Source: Opitutus sp. GAS368
GTDB taxonomy: Bacteria > Verrucomicrobiota > Verrucomicrobiia > Opitutales > Opitutaceae
DNA: 38,769 nt
Assembly: GCA_945868215.1 (NCBI GenBank)
Contig: CAMBLN010000006.1
Coordinates: 1-38,769, forward strand
Direction: 5' to 3'
In this document: positions 34,263 to 38,769 of the stretch, piece after piece
How positions within the stretch are numbered: position 1 is the stretch's first letter
Layout of the letters: each line of letters begins with the position of its first letter
Made by a program: the position numbers and the translations under genes
Notes under the pieces: generated by a model
Database searches by the model: none
What the model saw: the letters and a program-made list of their open reading frames with translations, nothing else
Told to the model about the DNA's origin: nothing

Positions 34263-34289
34263 CGCTAATGTGCGCTAATCGACGCTAAT
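34263..34289. repeat. Three ATTAGCG units at 10-base spacing in the urtE-ureA spacer
   Basis: CGCTAAT occurs at 34263-34269, 34273-34279 and 34283-34289 (ATTAGCG on the transcribed strand), one helical turn apart. All fall in the 61-base gap between the urtE stop and the ureA start. Regular 10-base phasing is what a direct-repeat protein-binding site would show, but it could also be another member of the intergenic repeats, as similar phrases occur, from memory, in related genomes. Confidence 0.65.
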
Positions 34290-34300
34290 GACGGAAAAAA

Positions 34301-35059
34301 TCACACCTGCAGATGTTCTTTCACCACGTCGTCCGTGAGCGCGGAGATCGGGCCGGAGATAGTCACGGCACCGCGGTCCATCGCATAAAAACGGTCGGCG
34401 ATCTCGCGGCAGAAATCGACGTATTGCTCGACGAGAAGAATCGAGAGTTCACCCTCGTTTTTGAGCTTTTTGAGCGTGTCGCCAATCAGGTCGATGATCG
34501 AGGGCTGGATACCTTCGGTGGGCTCGTCGAGAATGAGTAGCTTGGGTTTGGTCAGCAGTGCCCGGCCGATGGCGAGCTGCTGTTGTTGTCCGCCGGAGAG
34601 CACGCCGCCTTTGCGGGAAAGCATTTCTTTAAGGACCGGGAAAAGCGTGAACACTCGCTCAAGCGCATCCTTCGCTTCGGTGCCTTTGCGCCCGTGGACG
34701 ACGAGGCCCACGCGCAGGTTTTCCTCGATGGTGAGGTGCGGGAAAATGTCGCGGCCCTGCGGAACGTAGCCGATGCCAGCGCGGGCGCGGGCGTCAATGG
34801 TGAGTTTGTCGATGCGCTTGCCATCGAGCGTGATCGTGCCGGCGCGGATGCCGCGCACGCCGGTGATCGAGCGGAGCGTGGTGGTCTTGCCGACGCCATT
34901 GCGTCCCATGAGGGCGACCAGTTCGCCAGCACGGACTTCGAGATTAACGCCGCGCAGGATGCGTGAGCCCCCGATGTCGGTCTCGACATTGGAGACCTGA
35001 AGCAGCGGAACGCCCGAGGAGCCGGATGAGGATGAAAGCGGTGCGGTTGCGGTTTCCAT
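34301..35059 (-). CDS. urtE: Urea ABC transporter ATP-binding subunit UrtE
   Basis: 252 residues of the LivF-like branch. Walker A GRNGVGKTT, Q-loop region GYVPQGRDIFPHLTIEENL, signature LSGGQQQQLAIGRALL, Walker B LLILDEPTEGIQPSII (the EGIQPS stretch is typical for UrtE). A Ser/Gly-rich N-terminus of about 16 residues is extra. It powers urea uptake with UrtD, UrtB and UrtC. ATG 35059 lies six bases after the urtD stop in the same run. Codons C-rich at third positions. Gene order urtB-C-D-E agrees with cyanobacterial and proteobacterial operons. Confidence 0.95.
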   Translation of the reverse strand: METATAPLSSSSGSSGVPLLQVSNVETDIGGSRILRGVNLEVRAGELVALMGRNGVGKTTTLRSITGVRGIRAGTITLDGKRIDKLTIDARARAGIGYVPQGRDIFPHLTIEENLRVGLVVHGRKGTEAKDALERVFTLFPVLKEMLSRKGGVLSGGQQQQLAIGRALLTKPKLLILDEPTEGIQPSIIDLIGDTLKKLKNEGELSILLVEQYVDFCREIADRFYAMDRGAVTISGPISALTDDVVKEHLQV

Positions 35060-35065
35060 GATGGT

Positions 35066-35836
35066 TTATTTACCGCCGCTCTTGCCGCGGCCGAGATACA
35101 CTTCGCGAACCTTGGGGTTCGATTGGACCGCGTCGAATTTGCCTTCGCAGAGGACGCTGCCCTGGTGAAGCACGGTGACCTGGCCGTCGCGGGCAATCTG
35201 TTTCACGAAAGTCATGTCGTGTTCGATGACGACGATGCTGTGTTTGCCGGCCAGCGAGATCAGGAGCTCGCCCGTGCGGTGGGTTTCTTCATCGGTCATG
35301 CCGGCGGCGGGTTCGTCCACGAGGAGGATTTTCGGGTCTTGGGCGAGGAGCATGCCGATCTCGAGCCACTGTTTTTCACCGTGGGCGAGCATGCCGGCCT
35401 TCCAGTCGCGTTTGCCGTCGAGGCGCACGAGTTTGAGGAGTTCGTCGATGCGGTCGCGCTCGGTGGAAGAGAGGCGCTTGAAGATGGAGGCGAAGACGCC
35501 GCGCGAGCCGACAAGGGAGAGCACGATGTTGTTATAGACGGTGTGCTCGGTGAAGACGGAGGGCGTCTGGAATTTGCGACCGACGCCGAGGCGGTTGATC
35601 TCGTATTCGTTCATCGCGGTGAGGTCGGTGTTCATGCCGAACTCGATCTTGCCTTTGTCGGGCTTGGCGCGGCCGGTGATAAGATCGAAGAAGGTGGATT
35701 TGCCGGCGCCGTTGGGTCCGATGACGGTGCGGAGTTCGCCTTCGAAGAGGTAGAAGTTGAGGTCGGTGATGGCCTTGAAACCGTCGTAGGTTTTCGAGAC
35801 GTCCTCCACCGTGAGCATGTAGTTGGGCTTGGTCAT
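35066..35836 (-). CDS. urtD: Urea ABC transporter ATP-binding subunit UrtD
   Basis: 256 residues of the LivG-like branch. Walker A IGPNGAGKST, FDLITGRAKPDKGKIEFG, the VGRKFQTPSVF block, signature LAHGEKQWLEIGMLLAQDP, Walker B LLVDEPAAGMTDEET, and the switch His in VIEHDMTFV. LAHGEKQWLEIGM is diagnostic for UrtD. It begins 12 bases after the urtC stop and ends six bases before urtE. The partner UrtE forms the ATPase heterodimer. No Shine-Dalgarno sequence at ATG 35836. Confidence 0.96.
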   Translation of the reverse strand: MTKPNYMLTVEDVSKTYDGFKAITDLNFYLFEGELRTVIGPNGAGKSTFFDLITGRAKPDKGKIEFGMNTDLTAMNEYEINRLGVGRKFQTPSVFTEHTVYNNIVLSLVGSRGVFASIFKRLSSTERDRIDELLKLVRLDGKRDWKAGMLAHGEKQWLEIGMLLAQDPKILLVDEPAAGMTDEETHRTGELLISLAGKHSIVVIEHDMTFVKQIARDGQVTVLHQGSVLCEGKFDAVQSNPKVREVYLGRGKSGGK

Positions 35837-35848
35837 GGCGGGTGGTTT

Positions 35849-37009
35849 TTAGGTGGAGGGCGTGGTGGCGGGAGTCACGGCGGGTTCTTGCGGCGGAGCG
35901 GGTGGTTTCGGCGGCTCGGGGTCGTCGGGCTTTTTAGTGAAGCGCTGCCAGAGGGCCTTGAGGCGGGCGGGGATGCTCACGATGCCGCCGGGGAGCAGGA
36001 GCACGACGATGACGAACATGCCGCCAAGGATCACGAGCCAGTAGTCGGGCGCGGCGCGGGAGGCCCAGCTCTTGAGGGCGTTGACGCTGATCGCGCCGAT
36101 GATCGGGCCGACGAGCGTGGCGCGTCCACCGACGGCGCACCAGACGACGGCTTCGAGGGATTTGTCGGGCGTCATCTCGGACGGGTTGATGATGCCGACC
36201 TGCGGGACGTAGAGCGCACCGCCGACGGCGGCGATGAAGGCGGCGACGATGAAAATGAAGAGCTTGAAATGCGCGGTGGCGTAGCCGGAGAAAAGCACGC
36301 GGTTTTCGCCGTCGCGGATGGCGCGTTGGACGAGGCCGAACTTGGTGTAGCTCAGGAGGCGCAGGGCGACGTAAACGACGAGGAGCGTGACGGCGGTGGC
36401 GATGAAGAGACCTCGTTGGGTGGCGGCATTGCGGATGTCGAAACCGAGGATGAAACGGAAGTCGGTGAAGCCGTTGTTACCGCCCATCAGCATGTCGTTG
36501 CGGAAAAACATGAGCGACGCGCCGTAAGTGAGGGCCTGCGTGAGAATGGAAAAATACACGCCCTTGATGCGGGAGCGAAAGGCAAGAAAACCAAACACGA
36601 GTGCGAGCAGGCCGGGGACGAGAAAAATCATCAGCGCGGCGAAGGGGAAGCTGTCGAAGGGCTCCCAGAATTTCGGGAGGCCGGACCAGCCTAGGAAGAC
36701 GAGGAAGTCGGGGATGGGTTTGCCGTATTGGCCGAGGTCACCGATCATGCGCATGAGATACATGCCCATCATGTAGCCGCCCAAACTGAAGAAGAGCGCC
36801 TGGCCGAGACTTAGGAGACCGGTGTAGCCCCAGAGCAGGTCAACCGAGATGGCGAGGAGGGCGTAGCAGAGGTATTTGCCCCAGACGTTGATCGTGAAAT
36901 TGCTGACGTAGCCGTGGGCGTTAAGCAGCGGGAAAATCACGATGAAGAACAACGCGATCACGCCGACGGCGATCAGTTCGATTTTATGGCGGGTAGAAAG
37001 AGCGGACAT
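35849..37009 (-). CDS. urtC: Urea ABC transporter permease subunit UrtC
   Basis: 386 residues with about ten membrane helices. [20 protein letters not shown] and [20 protein letters not shown] are the LivM/UrtC start; the cytoplasmic coupling stretch is [10 protein letters not shown]-like [16 protein letters not shown]. The C-terminus (about 360-386) is a Pro-rich, mostly cytoplasmic tail after [13 protein letters not shown], longer than usual. With UrtB it forms the inner-membrane channel for urea. It starts 52 bases after urtB. Third positions are C-rich. Confidence 0.95.
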   Translation of the reverse strand: MSALSTRHKIELIAVGVIALFFIVIFPLLNAHGYVSNFTINVWGKYLCYALLAISVDLLWGYTGLLSLGQALFFSLGGYMMGMYLMRMIGDLGQYGKPIPDFLVFLGWSGLPKFWEPFDSFPFAALMIFLVPGLLALVFGFLAFRSRIKGVYFSILTQALTYGASLMFFRNDMLMGGNNGFTDFRFILGFDIRNAATQRGLFIATAVTLLVVYVALRLLSYTKFGLVQRAIRDGENRVLFSGYATAHFKLFIFIVAAFIAAVGGALYVPQVGIINPSEMTPDKSLEAVVWCAVGGRATLVGPIIGAISVNALKSWASRAAPDYWLVILGGMFVIVVLLLPGGIVSIPARLKALWQRFTKKPDDPEPPKPPAPPQEPAVTPATTPST

Positions 37010-37061
37010 CAGAAAAGGATCAAAGGTCTAGATAAAGGTGGGCGGCGATCGGTCGAGGGGA

Positions 37062-38768
37062 TCAGTCGTCGAGATTGCGGCTACGGGTCACGAACAGGCC
37101 GGACGGACGCCACTGGAGGAACAGGATGATCGCGACGAGCACGAGGATCTTGCCGAGCACGGGATTGAGCAGGATCTGCTGGAGCGATTGATCGACGAGG
37201 CCGATGCCAACCGCACTGTAAACGGTGCCGGCGAGGTTGCCCACGCCGCCGACCACGACGGTCATGAAGCAATCGACGATGTAGTTCTGGCCGAGCGAAG
37301 GACCGACGTTGCCGATCTGGCTGATGAATGCTCCGGCGAGTCCGGCGAGTCCACTGCCGAGACCAAACGTAAGCATGTTCACGCGCTCGGTGCGCACGCC
37401 CATGCACGAAGCCATGCTGCGGTTCTGCATCACGGAACGGATGAGAAGGCCGAGGGGGGTCTTGGTGAGAATGAGCCACACGCCGAACACGATCAGGATG
37501 GCGAAACCGATCACGAAAACCCGGTTCCAGCCGAAAACGATGTCGTTGATCGTCCAGTTGCCGCTCAAGTAAGTGGGACTGCTGACCTGGACGTTGTTGG
37601 AGCCGAACATGAGTTTGAGGCCCTGCTGCAGGAGGAGCGAAACGCCCCACGTGGCGAGGAGGCTTTCAAGCGGACGACGGTAGAGAAACCGGATGATACT
37701 GCGCTCAAGTCCGATACCCACGGCGGCGGCAGTGAGGAAACTGAGCGGGAGCGCAAAGAGGAAATACGTCTGATAAAACGCGCCCGACGTGTTCATGCCG
37801 GGAATCGCGAGGCTGAGGCCGAAGAACGGGATCGTGATGCCGGTGCCAAAGATGTTTTGGACGAGATAGGTCGTGTAGGCGCCGACGGCGATCATCTCGC
37901 CGTGGGCCATGTTGATCACCCCCATGAGTCCGAACGTGATGGCGAGACCGATGGCGACGATGAGCAACACGCTGCCCAAGCTGAGTCCGCGGAAGATCGT
38001 GCCGTAGAAATTGACGGTGGATTTGTGGTTATCGATTGCGACCAGCACTTCCTTGGCGGCGGCGGCGACTTGGGTGTCGCCTGCGGCTTGGGCTTCGCGC
38101 ATCGCGGTGCGCACAAGATCGTAGCTGGAAAGAGAGTGAAGTTTTTTAAGTTCGGCGAGGGCTGCGAGCTTCGCTGCCTGGTCGGGCACTTTGAGCCGGG
38201 TGACCGCGATAGCCTCGATCAGGGTGCGACGGGCACGGGCGTTATCCTCCATCTCCAGGCGTTTTTCGAAAATGGGAAGTTTTTCGAGATCTTGGGTGAA
38301 ACCGATGATCTGCGTGGCTTGAATGCGTTTGAGCGGATCCGGCGAAGCGAGATCGAAGACGTCCATCACCGTCTTCATCACCCGACGGAGACTTGCCGTG
38401 TGTTTCACGCGGGTGAGCGAGTCAGGGGAAAGGCGCGCCGCGCCTTCGATGGCCTGGCCGTTATCGACACGCAACGCGGTGCGTGCGCCAGAAGCATCAG
38501 CATCGTCGAGCAAAAGAACGGGAATCTGCTGATCGTCGGTCGGCTCGTAAATGAACAGCGCGTCCTGCCGCCACGCCACAAGATGAGTTTTAATATCTTC
38601 GTCGCCGATGCCGATGAGGGACGAGATGAGAGCGGCTTTTTGGGCGCTATCGTTCGTCAGGATCGCCTGTGCGATGATTTCGCGGGACGTGGTTTCAGCA
38701 GTGGCGGCCGATGAGGACAGAACCGCAAGGAATGAAACAAAAGCGAGGCGGAGGAAGGCGCGTATCAT
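37062..38768 (-). CDS. urtB: Urea ABC transporter permease subunit UrtB with periplasmic N-domain
   Basis: 568 residues. A signal peptide (AFLRLAFVSFLAVLSSSAATA) and an extracytoplasmic, mainly helical region (about 26-255; repeats of ALISSLIG and AALAEL type) precede the LivH-like permease. The permease begins at GLSLGSVLLIVAIGLAITFG and then LMGVINMAHGEMIAVGAYTT, with LIRSVMQNRSMASCMGVRTE as the coupling helix. Many UrtB proteins have this extension, so it is not a chance fusion. It is the first urt gene in the window; its ATG is two bases from the end, so urtA or any promoter lies outside. The gene appears complete. Confidence 0.95.
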   Translation of the reverse strand: MIRAFLRLAFVSFLAVLSSSAATAETTSREIIAQAILTNDSAQKAALISSLIGIGDEDIKTHLVAWRQDALFIYEPTDDQQIPVLLLDDADASGARTALRVDNGQAIEGAARLSPDSLTRVKHTASLRRVMKTVMDVFDLASPDPLKRIQATQIIGFTQDLEKLPIFEKRLEMEDNARARRTLIEAIAVTRLKVPDQAAKLAALAELKKLHSLSSYDLVRTAMREAQAAGDTQVAAAAKEVLVAIDNHKSTVNFYGTIFRGLSLGSVLLIVAIGLAITFGLMGVINMAHGEMIAVGAYTTYLVQNIFGTGITIPFFGLSLAIPGMNTSGAFYQTYFLFALPLSFLTAAAVGIGLERSIIRFLYRRPLESLLATWGVSLLLQQGLKLMFGSNNVQVSSPTYLSGNWTINDIVFGWNRVFVIGFAILIVFGVWLILTKTPLGLLIRSVMQNRSMASCMGVRTERVNMLTFGLGSGLAGLAGAFISQIGNVGPSLGQNYIVDCFMTVVVGGVGNLAGTVYSAVGIGLVDQSLQQILLNPVLGKILVLVAIILFLQWRPSGLFVTRSRNLDD

Positions 38769-38769
38769 G

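Noticed and set aside
35123-36694. 523-codon plus-strand frame opposite urtD and urtC
   Set aside because: Asp/Glu/Gly/Val-rich shadow of two clear transporter genes. The frames at 37038-38714 and 32320-33876 are the same kind of artefact.

Overview
The window is GC-rich, densely coded bacterial DNA with no gap longer than about 275 bases. lpxA, an arabinose-5-phosphate isomerase (kdsD/kpsF) and lipoproteins point to a diderm with lipopolysaccharide. A DUF5069 domain, RNA-binding RRM and RGG-type proteins, scarce Shine-Dalgarno sequences and many kinds of intergenic palindromes fit the Verrucomicrobiota, probably an Opitutaceae relative. That placement is inference; no rRNA or marker comparison was possible.

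Layout. 1-38: first codons of a prepilin-type protein leaving the left edge. 166-5419: rsfS and nadD (minus), a PatB/MalY lyase (plus), a DCC thiol-disulfide protein (minus), a dihydrouridine synthase (plus) and a Pro-rich membrane protein with a PilP/GspC-like C-terminus (minus). 5508-7395: a RhlE-type RNA helicase and an RRM protein, both with Gly-rich tails, separated by a good intrinsic terminator. 7671-10311 (plus): a small membrane protein, a DUF5069-gluconokinase fusion, a nucleoside deoxyribosyltransferase-like protein and upp. 10390-12978: a Ski2-like helicase. 13100-20136: a Na+/Ca2+ antiporter, a small unknown, a YebC/YeeN-type protein, a class I aminotransferase, a LysM lipoprotein, kpsF and class I fumarase. 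20140-24702 (minus): an envelope and housekeeping run of unknown protein, lpxA, pdxA, A-type Fe-S carrier, infC and cell-wall amidase. 24841-27964: aroB, a 2-hydroxyacid dehydrogenase and rph.

28076-38768: a nitrogen-acquisition island. On the minus strand, in transcription order, lie urtB, urtC, urtD, urtE (urea ABC transporter), ureA, ureB, ureC (urease), then ureE, ureF, ureG, ureD (nickel insertion). A convergent HupE/UreJ nickel permease sits at the end. The periplasmic urea-binding protein UrtA is not in the window and would be expected just beyond the right edge. The island therefore covers urea uptake, hydrolysis, metallocentre assembly and probably nickel supply.

The most unusual signal is non-coding. 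At least ten intergenic spaces hold inverted-repeat elements of several unrelated designs. Five of them lie inside the urt-ure gene run, including two copies of an element with about 31-base arms. A 160-base element with 26-base terminal inverted repeats lies between aroB and the dehydrogenase. Third-position codon composition also switches from G-rich to C-rich exactly at the ureE/ureC boundary.
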